Positions 18,325-29,300 of a stretch of DNA of 64,000 nucleotides are shown here, in pieces (within the stretch, counting starts at the first letter, position 1; every line of letters starts with the position of its first letter). The stretch is taken from NCBI GenBank assembly GCA_945957395.1, contig CAMFKE010000001.1, forward strand, positions 356,915 through 420,914, given 5' to 3'. The stretch is from an uncultured Opitutia bacterium. GTDB taxonomy: Bacteria > Verrucomicrobiota > Verrucomicrobiia > Opitutales > UBA953. The notes beneath the pieces were generated by a model that worked only from the letters and a program-made list of their open reading frames with translations, did no database searches and was not told where the DNA came from. A program made the translations under genes and the position numbers.

Positions 18325-19131
18325 ATGGCCGTCTCCTCCCGCGAAAACACGCTCGCCCTCCTCCGCCGCATCGTCAGCGCCCTCGACGACAAGAAGGCGA
18401 CGGACATCCGCATCATCGAGGTCGGCGCGACCTCCGGCGTCACCGACTTCTATGTGCTCGCCACCGGCACCTCGGATCCGCACCTGCGCTCGCTGAGCTC
18501 GGAGCTGGAGCGCGTGCTCGACGAGGACAAGGTGAAGGTGGTCGGCGTGGAATCGCAGCCCGGCAGCGGCTGGACGGTGGTGGACATGTTCGATGTCATC
18601 GTGCACCTGCTGAGCCCCGAACAGCGTTCGAATTTCCGCCTGGAGCAGCTGTGGAAGGACGGCAAGCCGCACCCCGTTTCCGAGTTCATCACCGGTGTCG
18701 AGCGCGTGGTGTCCGACCAGGCCGTGTCGCTCTCCGGCGGCGCCAAGAAGCCCGTCGCCAAGAAGGCGCCCGTCAAGAAGGCCGCCGGCGCGAAGGCGCC
18801 CGCGAAGAAGTCGGAGCCCAAGATTTTGGTGAAGAAGGCCGTGCTCAAGCGCACCGCCGCCGAGAAGTCCAAGCCGGCTTCCGAGAAGAAGCTGCCCGGC
18901 AAGAAGCTCACCGCCAAGGCCAAGGCCGAGGCCGCCGAGGGCGAAGCGCCCAAGAAGGCCGTGAAGAAGTCGCCCGCCAAGAAGGCCGCCGAGAAGAAGA
19001 TCGTGGCCAAGAAGGAGGCCAAGGCGGCCAAGACCGTGCGCGCCATCGCCAAGCAGAAGGCGCAGTCGGTCGCGAAGAAGCCCGTCGTCGCCAAGGCCGG
19101 CGTGGTCACGCGCAAGGGCAAGTCGAAGTAA
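18325..19131 (+). CDS. rsfS: Ribosomal silencing factor RsfS with long histone-H1-like tail
   Basis: RsfS binds ribosomal protein uL14 and blocks joining of the subunits, lowering translation during starvation. Residues 1-120 carry the fold: IIEVGATSGVTDFYVLATGTSD, VVGVESQPGSGWTVVDMFDVIVHL and EQLW. Typical RsfS proteins end here. This one continues about 145 residues with a Lys/Ala/Pro-rich tail built of PAKKA, APVKKA and KKPVAK-like units, as in histone H1 C-termini or AlgP. The ATG at 18325 (MAVSSREN) is preferred over an in-frame start 15 codons upstream. A strong terminator follows. The tail is probably disordered and could bind RNA or DNA; this is inferred from composition. Confidence 0.9.
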   Translation: MAVSSRENTLALLRRIVSALDDKKATDIRIIEVGATSGVTDFYVLATGTSDPHLRSLSSELERVLDEDKVKVVGVESQPGSGWTVVDMFDVIVHLLSPEQRSNFRLEQLWKDGKPHPVSEFITGVERVVSDQAVSLSGGAKKPVAKKAPVKKAAGAKAPAKKSEPKILVKKAVLKRTAAEKSKPASEKKLPGKKLTAKAKAEAAEGEAPKKAVKKSPAKKAAEKKIVAKKEAKAAKTVRAIAKQKAQSVAKKPVVAKAGVVTRKGKSK

Positions 19132-19147
19132 GCGACGCCAAAACGAC

Positions 19148-19180
19148 GAAAGGGGAGGCTCGGAAACGGCCTCCCCTTTC
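19148..19180. terminator. Bidirectional terminator between rsfS and lexA
   Basis: Perfect 12-bp arms (19148-19159 and 19169-19180) flank a 9-base loop, with T-rich sequence after the stem on the plus strand. It lies between convergent genes and can serve both. Confidence 0.9.
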
Positions 19181-19206
19181 TCGTTTTCGCCCTTGGCCTT
19201 CGCGCG

Positions 19207-19893
19207 TCAGGCCAGGCGGCGCACCAGCGTGCGCGCGATGCCCTGCACGGAGAGCGAGGAGGCCGGCTTGAGGTCGGGGTAGGCGGGGTTTTCCGCCTTC
19301 AGGTACGCCTTGCGGTCGCGCCCCAGCAGCAGCCTCTTGAGCGTCACCTCGCCGTCGATGAGAGCGGCGACGATGTCGCCCGGTCGGCCTTCGCCCTTCT
19401 CGAGGATGACGGTGTCGCCGTCGTTGATGCCGGCCTCGATCATGGAGTCGCCCCGCACGCGCAGCGCGAAAAGGCGGGCGTTGCGGCGCACGCCGGCCGT
19501 CTCGGGGTCGATCTGCAGGTGGGCGATGGGCTCGCCGGGCTCCACGCCGTCGGGGAAGCCGGCGGCGATGGCGCCATAGACGGGGATGCTGAGCAGGTCG
19601 GATTCCTCCACATCGCGCAGGGTCTCGGGCGCGAAGGGCAGGGGGGCTCGCGAGGCGGGCGCCTCGGGCGCGGCGGCGGAATCGCAGGCCAGGCGGTAGG
19701 CGCGGGCCTGGCCGGGCACGCGGGCGATGTTGCCCTTGCGCTCCAGGGCGCGCAGGTGGCCGGTCACGGCGTTCGTGCTCTTGAAGCCGAATTCGCCCTG
19801 GATGTCGCGGATGCTGGGCCAGTAATGGTTCTCCGAGAAGTGGCGCCGGATGTATTCCAGGATGGCCTTCTGACGCTCGGTCATGTCTTTCAT
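19207..19893 (-). CDS. lexA: LexA repressor
   Basis: LexA represses SOS genes and cleaves itself when RecA filaments form. The 228-residue protein starts MKDMTERQKAILEYIRRHF, followed by a winged-helix DNA-binding domain (PSIRDIQGEFGFKSTNAVTGHLRALERKG). The S24 peptidase domain has the Ala-Gly cleavage site in YGAIAAGFPDG, the catalytic Ser in RGDSM and the Lys region ALIDGEVTLKRL. The frame is open further 5', but the ATG at 19891-19893 gives the canonical start. The region just upstream has an inverted repeat that may be its operator. Integron integrases are often under LexA control, so this gene may matter for the integron at 59-64 kb. Confidence 0.95.
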   Translation of the reverse strand: MKDMTERQKAILEYIRRHFSENHYWPSIRDIQGEFGFKSTNAVTGHLRALERKGNIARVPGQARAYRLACDSAAAPEAPASRAPLPFAPETLRDVEESDLLSIPVYGAIAAGFPDGVEPGEPIAHLQIDPETAGVRRNARLFALRVRGDSMIEAGINDGDTVILEKGEGRPGDIVAALIDGEVTLKRLLLGRDRKAYLKAENPAYPDLKPASSLSVQGIARTLVRRLA

Positions 19894-19932
19894 GGTGAAC
19901 GCGTGTGTGGTGGAATCATGTTCACCTGTCAA
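19894..19932 (-). promoter_or_regulatory. Possible lexA promoter/operator
   Basis: On the minus strand TTGACA (plus-strand 19927-19932) is a consensus -35 box. GGTGAAC/GTTCACC arms (19894-19900 and 19920-19926) form an inverted repeat with a 19-base spacer. The wide spacing is unlike the classical E. coli or B. subtilis SOS boxes, so the operator role is tentative. Confidence 0.35.
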
Positions 19933-20105
19933 GCCGGCCGTTGGCGTCGAAAAATCTCTTTGCGAGAATCTGATGGCCGGTGGGCCGCGTGGTCGCGCCC
20001 GCGCTTTCCCCGGGGGCGGAAAATTCGCGGAGCGGGTGCCCAACTTCGGGCTCTTCATGACGGTTTTTCGGGCTAAACGAGGTCGTGGCCGTCGCCTTTT
20101 CTTTC

Positions 20106-20609
20106 ATGACCGAACCGCTTCGCATACGCCCCGCCACCCTCGACGACGCGGACGCCATCACCGAACTCTACAACGGCTTCGTGACCGGCTGCACCTGCAC
20201 CTGGCAGACCGAGCCCGACCTGCCCGAGAGGCGCCGGGCGTGGCTGAGCGGGCGCAAACCGGAGCATCCGGTGCTGGTGGCCGAGCTCGACGGGCGCGTC
20301 GCGGGCTTCGGGTCGCTCTCCCCGTATTCGGACCGGGGCGGCTTCCGCGAGACGGCCGAGGTCTCGCTTTATCTGGCGGACGCCGCGCAAGGGCGCGGGC
20401 TGGGCACGCGTCTGCTGCGCGATCTTTTGGAAAGCGCCCGGGCGTCCGGCGTGCTGCACATGATTGTGGCCCGCATCTCCGGCGACCGGCCCGCGAGCCT
20501 GGCGCTGCATGCCAAGTGCGGCTTCGTCGAGTGCGGACGCCTTCCCGAAGCCGGCCTCAAGTTCGGTCGCCGGCTCGACCTCGTCTACATGGCGCGCCGC
20601 GTCTCCTGA
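20106..20609 (+). CDS. GNAT N-acetyltransferase, phosphinothricin-acetyltransferase-like
   Basis: The 167-residue protein has the GNAT fold: an N-terminal LRIRPATLDDADAITELYNGF, the strand VLVAELDGRVAGFGSLSPY, and the acetyl-CoA loop AAQGRGLGTRLLRDLLESAR. The later LHAKCGFVECGRLPEAGLKFGR is typical of the phosphinothricin/methionine-sulfone acetyltransferase (PAT/MddA) group. These enzymes acetylate amino groups of small molecules, and the actual substrate is unknown. The start ATG at 20106 (MTEPLRIRPA) is preferred over one seven codons upstream. It is divergent from lexA, about 210 bases away, and convergent with cysA, whose stop is eight bases beyond its own. Confidence 0.88.
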   Translation: MTEPLRIRPATLDDADAITELYNGFVTGCTCTWQTEPDLPERRRAWLSGRKPEHPVLVAELDGRVAGFGSLSPYSDRGGFRETAEVSLYLADAAQGRGLGTRLLRDLLESARASGVLHMIVARISGDRPASLALHAKCGFVECGRLPEAGLKFGRRLDLVYMARRVS

Positions 20610-20617
20610 GCCGCCGC

Positions 20618-21643
20618 TCAGATGCCGGAGCCCATCTCGGTGAAGGGCGAGGCTTCCGGGGTGACGCGAAGTTCGCGGCGCAGGGTGACCGGGACGAGGT
20701 CGCCCTCGTTGAGGTTCAGCGACTCGTACTCGCGGCGGGTGATGAGGGCCTCGACGGGCTTGCGATCCGCGCCCAGCTCCAGAAACACGCGGGTGAGCGC
20801 CCCGGCGGGCGAGATGTCGATGATGCGCGCCTTGGGGGCCTTGGCGGCTCCGGGGGCGGCGGGGTCGAGCGAGATGTCCTCGGGGCGCGCGTGGCGCACG
20901 CCGTCGGGGAAGGCGATGGCGTTCACCTCGCCGAGGAAGTCGCGCACGAAGGGCGTGGCGGGCCGGTCGTAAAGCTCCGCCGGCGTGCCGTGCTGCTCGA
21001 TGCGGCCTCGGTTCATGACCACGATCTCGTCGGCGATCTCCATTGCCTCCTCGCGGTCGTGGGTGACGAAGAGCGTGGTGATGGGCACCTCGTCGTGGAA
21101 GCGGCGCAGCCAGCGGCGAAGCTCCTTGCGCACCTTGGCGTCGAGCGCGCCGAAGGGCTCGTCGAGCAGCAGCACCTTGGGCTCCACGGCCAGGGCGCGC
21201 GCGAGCGCCACGCGCTGGCGCTGGCCGCCGGAGAGCTGGGCGGGCAGGCGGTTGCCGAGGCCGGCGAGCTGCACGAGCTCGAGCAGCTTCTCGGCGCGCG
21301 CGGCGATCTCCTTGTCGGAGGGGCGCCGGTGCGCCGGGCGCACGGTGAGGCCGAAAGCGATGTTCTGGGCGACCGTCATGTGGCGGAACAGCGCGTAGTG
21401 CTGGAACACGAAGCCGACGCCGCGGGCGGCGGGCGTGAGCGAGGTGACCTCCTCGCCGTTGAGCAGCACGGCGCCGGAGTCGGGCGTGTCCAGTCCGGCG
21501 ATCTGGCGCAGCAGCGTGGTCTTGCCCGAGCCGGACGGGCCCAGCAGGGCGACGAGCTTGCCGGCGGGCGCGTCGAGCGAGACATCGTCGAGGGCGACGA
21601 AGTTGCCGTGGGTCTTGCGAAGGTTGCGGACGGAAATGCTCAT
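20618..21643 (-). CDS. cysA: Sulfate/thiosulfate ABC transporter ATPase CysA
   Basis: CysA energises uptake of sulfate and thiosulfate across the inner membrane together with CysT and CysW. The 341-residue protein begins [13 protein letters not shown]. It has Walker [10 protein letters not shown], signature [15 protein letters not shown], Walker [13 protein letters not shown] and the CysA-typical C-terminal TOBE-like extension. The frame continues upstream, but the ATG at 21641-21643 gives the family start. It is the last gene of a minus-strand cysT-cysW-cysA set. The intergenic spaces contain short imperfect repeats of GATTCGGTGTTCGG type. Confidence 0.92.
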   Translation of the reverse strand: MSISVRNLRKTHGNFVALDDVSLDAPAGKLVALLGPSGSGKTTLLRQIAGLDTPDSGAVLLNGEEVTSLTPAARGVGFVFQHYALFRHMTVAQNIAFGLTVRPAHRRPSDKEIAARAEKLLELVQLAGLGNRLPAQLSGGQRQRVALARALAVEPKVLLLDEPFGALDAKVRKELRRWLRRFHDEVPITTLFVTHDREEAMEIADEIVVMNRGRIEQHGTPAELYDRPATPFVRDFLGEVNAIAFPDGVRHARPEDISLDPAAPGAAKAPKARIIDISPAGALTRVFLELGADRKPVEALITRREYESLNLNEGDLVPVTLRRELRVTPEASPFTEMGSGI

Positions 21644-21742
21644 TTCAAAAGTGGTTCGGTGATTCGGTGTTCGGTGATCCGGGCGGGGCGGTCTTCGTGG
21701 AGGCGCGAGAGTCCCGTGGCCACGGGCGACCGGGCCGCGCAA

Positions 21743-22621
21743 TCAGGCGGCGTTCCTTTCGGCGCGCCACTCGATGTAGGTCTTGGCGAGGAGGCTGACG
21801 ATGGCCAGCAGCGCCAGCAGCGAGGCGATGGCGAAGGCGGCGGCGAAGTTGTATTCGTTGTAGAGGATCTCGATGTGCAGCGGCAGCGTGTTGGTCTGGT
21901 TGCGGATGTGTCCGGAGACCACCGACACGGCGCCGAACTCGCCCATGGCGCGCGCGTTGCACAGCACGATGCCGTGGAAGAGGCCCCACTTGATGTTGGG
22001 CAGCGTGACATGGCGGAACATCTGCCAGCCCGACGCGCCCAGCGTGAGCGCGGCGTACTCCTCGTCGTCGCCCTGCTGCTCCATGAGCGGGATGAGTTCG
22101 CGCGCCACGAAGGGCAGGGTGACGAAGGTGGTGGCGAGCACGATGCCGGGCAGCGCGAACACGATCTGGATGTCGTGTTCGTCGAGGAAGTCGGCGAACC
22201 AGCCGTGCGCGCCGAAGAGCAGCACATACAGCAGGCCGGCCACCACGGGCGACACCGCGAAGGGCAGGTCCAGCAGCGTGAGCAGGAGGCTGCGTCCGGT
22301 GAAGCGGAAGCGCGTCACGCACCAGGCGGCGGCGACGCCGAACACGGCGTTGAGCGGCACCACGATGGCCGCGACGGTGAGCGTGAGCGTGATGGCGTGC
22401 CAGGCGGCCGGGTCGGTGAACGACGCGAAGTACGCGAGGAGGCCTTTGCGCAGGGCCTCGGCGAACAGCACGGCCAGCGGCGCCACGAGGAAGGCCAGCA
22501 CCGCGAACACGGCCACGCCCAGCACGGCGCGGCGCAGCCAGGGCGGGTCGGAGGCGGCGAGCTTGGGCGCCGTGTGCGAGCGCGAGGTGCGCGCGGCGAG
22601 GGAGGTGGCGGGGCCGGACAT
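21743..22621 (-). CDS. cysW: Sulfate/thiosulfate ABC transporter permease CysW
   Basis: The 292-residue inner-membrane protein has about six hydrophobic segments (for example AVLGVAVFAVLAFLVAPLAVLF and AIASLLALLAIVSLLA). The permease EAA-type loop is LTLGASGWQMFRHVTLPNIKWGL, where the ATPase docks. The motif EFGAVSVVSGHIRNQTNTLPLHIE is characteristic of CysW. It pairs with CysT to form the membrane channel. The start ATG at 22619-22621 gives MSGPATSLAART, and the cytoplasmic N-terminal tail is slightly longer than in E. coli. It lies between cysT and cysA with gaps of about 100-140 bases. Confidence 0.92.
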   Translation of the reverse strand: MSGPATSLAARTSRSHTAPKLAASDPPWLRRAVLGVAVFAVLAFLVAPLAVLFAEALRKGLLAYFASFTDPAAWHAITLTLTVAAIVVPLNAVFGVAAAWCVTRFRFTGRSLLLTLLDLPFAVSPVVAGLLYVLLFGAHGWFADFLDEHDIQIVFALPGIVLATTFVTLPFVARELIPLMEQQGDDEEYAALTLGASGWQMFRHVTLPNIKWGLFHGIVLCNARAMGEFGAVSVVSGHIRNQTNTLPLHIEILYNEYNFAAAFAIASLLALLAIVSLLAKTYIEWRAERNAA

Positions 22622-22762
22622 CGGTACGAAGTGAGAAGTGTGAAGAGCGAGGTGTGAAAGGCGTGCGGGTCGGTTTTCAGTGTTCGGGGAAACGGTGTTC
22701 CCGAAGGTGATTCGCGACGCCCTTGGGGGGCGTCACCGAACACGGAAAGCCGAACCACCGGA

Positions 22763-23569
22763 TCACGATTTCGCGCGGCGCTGCAGCAGGTTGATGGCCA
22801 GCAGGAAGATGAACGAGAGGGCCAGCATGAGCGCGCCTATGGAGGCGGCTCCCGCGTAGTCGTATTGCTCGAGCTTGGTGACGATGAGCAGCGGCGCGAT
22901 CTCGGTGCGGTTGGGCAGGTTGCCGGAGATGAACACGATGGAGCCGTATTCGCCCACGCCTCGCGCGAACGCCATGGCGAACGCGGTGACCAGCGCCGGG
23001 CGCAGCGTCGGCAGCACCACGCGGCGCAGCGTGGTCAGCCTGCTCGCGCCCAGGGAGGCGGACGCCTCCTCGGCCTCGCCGTCGAGCTCCTCGATGACCG
23101 GCTGGAGCGTGCGCACCACGAAGGGCAGCGCGATGAAGGTGAGCGCGACGAACACGCCCAGTCGCGTGAACGCCACTTTGACGCCCAGGGGCTCCAGCGC
23201 GGAGCCGAACCACCCGTCTTTCGTGTACAGGGCGGTGAGCGCGAGTCCGGCGACCGCCGTGGGCAGGGCGAAGGGCAGGTCGATCAGCGCGTCCATGAGC
23301 CGGCGGCCGGGAAATTGATAGCGCGCCAGGGCCCAGGCGATGGGGAATCCGAGCGCGACGGCCGCGAGCGCGGCGAGCGCGGAGGCGCCGAAGCTCAACG
23401 CGTACGCGAGGAGCGCGCGGTTCCCGGTCGTGGCGCGCAGGAAGTCGTCCCAACCGGCTCCGGCGGCGGCGGCGAGGAGCGCGGCGATGGGCAGGAGCAC
23501 GAGGACGCCCAGGTAGGCGGTGGTGAAGCCGAGCGAGAGGCCGAAGCCGGGCAGGATGCGACGGGACAT
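22763..23569 (-). CDS. cysT: Sulfate/thiosulfate ABC transporter permease CysT (CysU)
   Basis: The 268-residue protein is an integral membrane permease with six predicted helices, starting MSRRILPGFGLSLGFTTAYLGVLVLLP. The EAA loop is SLGASRLTTLRRVVLPTLRPALVTAFAMAFARGVGEYGS, followed by VFISGNLPNRTEIAPLLI, a CysT hallmark. With CysW it forms the heterodimeric channel driven by CysA. It is the first gene of the cysTWA set. No periplasmic sulfate- or thiosulfate-binding protein gene (sbp or cysP) lies beside it, which is unusual for this operon. Confidence 0.92.
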   Translation of the reverse strand: MSRRILPGFGLSLGFTTAYLGVLVLLPIAALLAAAAGAGWDDFLRATTGNRALLAYALSFGASALAALAAVALGFPIAWALARYQFPGRRLMDALIDLPFALPTAVAGLALTALYTKDGWFGSALEPLGVKVAFTRLGVFVALTFIALPFVVRTLQPVIEELDGEAEEASASLGASRLTTLRRVVLPTLRPALVTAFAMAFARGVGEYGSIVFISGNLPNRTEIAPLLIVTKLEQYDYAGAASIGALMLALSFIFLLAINLLQRRAKS

Positions 23570-23761
23570 GGTGGACGGGCGGGGACGGTGTGGCTCGATT
23601 CGCCAAAGGCGAGGGCGGGATTTCAGGCGGGCGCCATTTCGGCGCTAATGCGGCCGCTTGGGCGGTGCGGTGCGGCGCGTTTCAGTGAAGCGGGGCCGGG
23701 CATTGCCGCCCGGCCCCGCCTTACACTTAAGCGCGCGGATTTTTTGCTCCGGCGCAGGGGC

Positions 23762-24724
<963 letters not shown>

Positions 24725-25086
24725 GTTCGGGGGGATTGGGTTGGGGGTGATTGGGTCTACGGTGTGTTGTGTGAAAGTTGAGTGCTGAAGTTTTGAATTT
24801 GGGCAAGGAAAATTGGCTGAAAAGGGTTTTTTGAAGCCCATGAATTTATTCAAACTCAGCAATGAAGAGGTTTCTTTGAAACTATACTATTTGTGTAATC
24901 AATTCTTTTGGAGGCGGTCCTGTGGCGATATCGCGTGCGGTCGTGAAGGCGAGGACCGGGGTTTCCTCCGGCGTTCTGTTGGGCCCGGGCCGCGCAAGAG
25001 GGACACCTTGGCGGTGCGCCGTCCGATCATGCGGCGTGAGTCGACCGGGCGTCCCGGGGGTGGGTGGGGGCCGGTCGAACGCCGCT
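24725..25086. other. Intergenic region upstream of cysK
   Basis: This AT-rich stretch lies between cysK and the corrected end of the MYG1-like gene. It contains a perfect 13-base palindrome, GTTTC-TTT-GAAAC (24870-24882), a possible operator or hairpin, and a T/G-rich, loosely 7-base-periodic tract next to the cysK start. No gene is evident, and no promoter can be assigned with confidence. Confidence 0.5.
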
Positions 25087-25934
25087 TCAGTCGACGATTT
25101 CGTCTTCGGGGGCGCGAGGCACGGGGTGAACACTTCGATCGCCGCGAGCGCCTCGGCGGCCGCAATCGCCAGCTCACGGGTCGGGAAGGAGGCGATGAAG
25201 CCGGTGGGATGCACGAAGGTGGCGCCGGCGATGTCGGCCGGTATGGGCTGCACCGGCGTCTTCGTACCGGGCAGCGAAACCGCCTGCAGGCACCAGCCGC
25301 CGCGCAGCGACGGGTATGCGGCGTGGCGGGTGAGCGTGCCCTCCAGCGCGCGAAGCAGCTTGGGCAGGAAGGTTTCCGATACCACGAACGGCGTGTTCAG
25401 CGCCGCCAGTTCGGCGACCTGACCGGCTTGGGCCTCCACGAGCTCCTGGAACGCCACCATGCGCCGCAGCATGCCCACGAAGAGTTCCACGGCCTCGCGG
25501 AAGTTCGCCGTGCGCTGCTCCTCGGTCGCCTCGCCCACCGGGTTGAGCGTCGCGACGATGTCGGAGAGCGTCATGGTGCCCTGGGTGTGCCCGACGAGCC
25601 CCCGGTCGTGCTTGTCCACGCCGTCCAGGAAGCGTTCGATCGCCCGCCGCTGCGGCTTGGTCCAGCGGCTTTCGAAGTGGCGGTACACCAGCACGGCGGC
25701 GCACGGCAGCGCCTTGTCCTGGTGGTGGTCCAGCCAGGTCACGCCCGATTCGTCCGCGCCCAGGCGCAGCCCGATGTCCACGACGAAGTCTCCCGGGAGC
25801 GGCCCGGGGGCGGGCAGGTCGTTCACGCGGCGGATGTCGGCGGTGCCGGAGATTTCGCCCAGGTACACGAGGAGGCCTGCGCCGATCACTTCGTCGGCGT
25901 GGAAAATGGAGGCGTGGGTGTAGAGCGTGGGCAT
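25087..25934 (-). pseudogene. MYG1-family (UPF0160) nuclease/hydrolase, apparent one-base frameshift
   Basis: The protein starts MPTLYTHASIFHADEVIGAGLL and has the MYG1/DHH-like metal site pattern (HxxxFHADE, then TWLDHHQDKALPCAAVLVYRHF and FLDGVDKHDRG). Homologues are 3'-5' exonucleases or hydrolases of about 290 residues. The frame as written continues to 24882 and adds a Pro/Thr-rich tail of about 80 residues. One extra base in the four-base run at 25123-25126 would instead give the ending VPRAPEDEIVD and a stop at 25087-25089. The acidic ending looks natural and the long tail does not. A one-base deletion, real or an assembly error, is therefore likely. The start at 25932-25934 is preferred over one 22 codons upstream. 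Confidence 0.7.
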
Positions 25935-26073
25935 GGCGAAGGCGGCGTGATGGCGCACACCTTTCCCGGACGGAAGCGCGAATCGCTCCGCCCCTGACAT
26001 TCCCTCGGTTTTCGCCCCTTTCAGGCGCCGGCCGGGACGCCGCCGGGTTTTTGAAAAAATTCTTAACGCGGGC

Positions 26074-26102
26074 TTGACGGGCGGGCCGGGATTTCCACTT
26101 TG
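26074..26102 (+). promoter_or_regulatory. Possible tRNA promoter
   Basis: TTGACG (26074-26079) is a good -35 box. The -10 position 17 bases later reads ACTTTG, which is weak. It lies 15 bases before the tRNA. Confidence 0.35.
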
Positions 26103-26116
26103 CGCAGTCCTTCAAC

Positions 26117-26192
26117 GCCAGTGTAGCTCAGTCGGTAGAGCGCGGGACTCATAAGCCTAAGGTCGGCGGTTCAAATCCGCCCTCTGGCACCA
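26117..26192 (+). tRNA. tRNA-Met (CAT anticodon)
   Basis: This 76-base tRNA has an encoded CCA. The acceptor stem GCCAGTG/CTCTGGC has one mismatch, the D arm reads GTAGCTCAGTCGGTAGAGC, the anticodon loop is CTCATAA and the T arm is GGCGGTTCAAATCCGCC. The anticodon stem is imperfect. It is elongator-like rather than initiator; a tRNA-Ile with modified CAT is also possible. A strong hairpin follows directly. Confidence 0.9.
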
Positions 26193-26197
26193 CTTTC

Positions 26198-26230
26198 AAA
26201 AACCTTCGGAACGACCTTCCGAAGGTTTTT
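26198..26230 (+). terminator. Intrinsic terminator after tRNA-Met
   Basis: Perfect 14-base arms (26198-26211 and 26217-26230) with a 5-base loop end in TTTTT. It separates the tRNA from nifJ. Confidence 0.9.
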
Positions 26231-26362
26231 GTCTTTACCGGTCAGTGTTTTTTTTCGACCGGCAGTCGCCCTTGAATTAGCCGGGCTTTTACGCGCCGGA
26301 CGCGGTTGCCAAGGCTTTCCGGGTTGAGTCGCAACGGCCCGGCGGCACTCTGCGCGGCTCTT

Positions 26363-29300
26363 ATGAATCAGTTGTCCCATCGTATCGCCACCCTCGACGC
26401 CAATGAAGCCGTGGCGTCGGTCGCCTACCGACTGAGCGAGGTCATCGCCATCTATCCCATCACGCCGTCCTCGCCCATGGCGGAGTCCTCCGACGAATAC
26501 TCGGCGGCGAAGAAGCCCAACCTTTGGGGGCAGGTGCCCCGCGTGGTCCAGCTGCAGTCCGAAGGCGGCGTGGCCGGCGCCATGCACGGCAGCCTGCTGT
26601 CCGGCTCCATGACCACCAGCTTCACGGCCTCGCAGGGCCTGCTGCTCATGATCCCCAACATGTACAAGATCGCCGGCGAGCTCATGCCGTGCGTGCTGCA
26701 TGTCACCGCCCGCGCCCTCGCCACCCACGCGCTTTCCATCTTCGGCGACCACTCCGACGTGATGGCCTGCCGCGCCACCGGCTTCGCCATGCTGTGCTCC
26801 GGCTCCGGTCAGGAGGCCGGCGACTTCGCGCTCATTTCGCACGCCGCGACCCTCAAGGCGAGCGTGCCGTTCATGCACTTCTTCGACGGCTTCCGCACCT
26901 CGCACGAGGTGAGCAAGATCGCCCTGCTCGACGACGCCGTGCTGCGCGCCATGGTCGACGAGGCCGACATCGCCAGGTTCAAGTCGCGCGCCCTCACGCC
27001 CAACGCGCCCTCCATCCGCGGCACCGCGCAGAACCCCGACGTGTACTTCCAGGGCCGCGAGGCGTGCAACGCCCACTATGACGCGCTGCCCGGCATCGTG
27101 CAGGGCTGCATGGACCGCTTCGCCACGCTCACCGGCCGCAAGTATTCGCTTTATGACTACCATGGCGCCCCCGACGCCGACCGCGTCATCGTGGTCATGG
27201 GCAGCGGCGCCGAGACCATCGAGGAGACGGTGGACGCGCTCAACGAGCGCGGCGCGAAGCTGGGCGTGCTGAAGGTGCGCCTGTTCCTGCCTTTCCTCGC
27301 GCCCGATTTCCTGAAGGCCCTCCCGGCGAGCGTGAAGTCGGTCGCCGTGCTCGACCGCACCAAGGAGCCCGGCTCGCTGGGCGAACCGCTCTTCCAGACC
27401 GTGCTCACCGCGTTCGTCGAATCCGGCAAGGCCCTGCCGCGCCTCATCGGCGGCCGCTACGGACTGGGCTCGAAGGAGTTCACCCCCGCCATGGTGAAGG
27501 CCGTCTTCGACGAGCTGTCCAAGCCCGAGCCCAAGCGCCGCTTCACCGTCGGCATCATCGACGATGTGACCGGCACCTCGCTGGCCTTCGACCCCGCCTT
27601 CGACATCGAGAAGCCCGATGTGGTGCGCGCGGTGTTCGTGGGCCTGGGCGCCGACGGCACGGTGGGCGCGAACAAGAACTCCATCAAGATCATCGGCGAA
27701 CAGACCGACAACTACGCGCAGGGCTACTTCGTGTACGACTCGAAGAAGTCCGGCGCCATGACCGTCTCGCACCTGCGTTTCGGCCCCCGTCCCATCCGAT
27801 CGCAGTACCTCATCACCGGCGCCAACTTCGTGGCGTGCAGCCAGTACTCGTTCATCGGCCGCCAGCCCGTGCTCGAGTTCGCCATGCCCGGCGCCACCGT
27901 GCTGCTCAACTCGCCCTTCGGCGCCGCCGACACCTGGTCGCGCTTCCCGCGCGAGTGGCAGGAGACCATCCTCGCCAAGAAGCTGAAGGTGTTCGTCATC
28001 GACGCCTCCAAGGTGGCCGCCGAGTCCGGCATGAAGGGCCGCACCAACACGGTCATGCAGACCTGCTTCTTCGCCCTCTCCGGCGTGCTGCCGCGCGAGG
28101 ACGCCATCAAGCAGATCAAGAAGTCCATCGAGAAGACCTACGGCCGCAAGGGCGAGCACATCGTCAAGATGAACTTCCAGGCCGTCGACAACGCCCTCGC
28201 CGGCCTCGCCGAGATCGTCCCGCCCGCCGCCGCCTCCGTGGAGAGCGTGTACACCGCCTCCCCCGAGTACCCCGGCGCCTCCGACTTCTTCAAGCGCGTC
28301 AGCGCCAAGATCATCGCCGGTCAGGGCGACCTGCTCCCGGTCAGCGCTCTGCCGCCCGACGGCGGCTGGCCCACCGGCACCGCCTGCCACGAGAAGCGCA
28401 ACCTGGCCGCCGAGATCCCCGCGTGGGATCCCTCCATCTGCATCCAGTGCAACAAGTGCGCGCTGGTCTGCCCCCACGCCGCGATCCGCCCCAAGTTCTA
28501 CCCCGAGGCCGAACTCGCCGGCGCCCCCGCCACCTTCAAGAGCACCACCTTCAAGTCCCGCGACAACCCGGGCATGCTCTACACGCTCCAGGTCGCCGCC
28601 GAGGACTGCACCGGATGCTCCCTGTGCGTGCAGGTCTGCCCCGCCAAGGACAAGAGCAACCCCCGCCACAAGGCCATCGACATGGTGCCTCAGGAGCCCC
28701 TCGTGGCCGCCGAGCGCGAGAACTTCGACTTCTTCCTCAAGCTGCCCGAGCCCGACCGCGCCAAGCTCACTGGCGATGTGAAGGGCAGCCAGTTCATGCA
28801 GCCCCTCATGGAGTTCTCCGGCGCCTGCGCCGGCTGCGGCGAGACGCCCTACATCAAGCTGCTCACCCAGCTCTTCGGCGACCGCCTCATGATCTCCAAC
28901 GCCACCGGATGCTCCTCCATCTACGGCGGAAACCTCCCCACCACCCCGTATACGACGAATAAGGACGGCCGCGGCCCCGCCTGGGCCAACTCCCTCTTCG
29001 AGGACAACGCCGAGTTCGGCCTCGGCATGCGCCTCGCCGCCGACCAGCAGGCCGACCTCGCCCTTCTTCGCCTGCGCAAGCTCGCCCCGCAGCTGGGTGA
29101 GGAGACCGTCAGGGCCCTCGTCGAATCCGACCAGCACACCGACGCCGGCATCGCCGCCCAGCGCGAGCGCGTCGCCGCGCTGCGCGAGACCCTGGCCAAG
29201 CTCGGCACGCCCGAGGCCGAGGCGCTTTCCAAGTGCGCCGATTCGCTCGTGAAGCGCTCCGTGTGGATCGTGGGCGGCGACGGCTGGGCCTACGACATCG

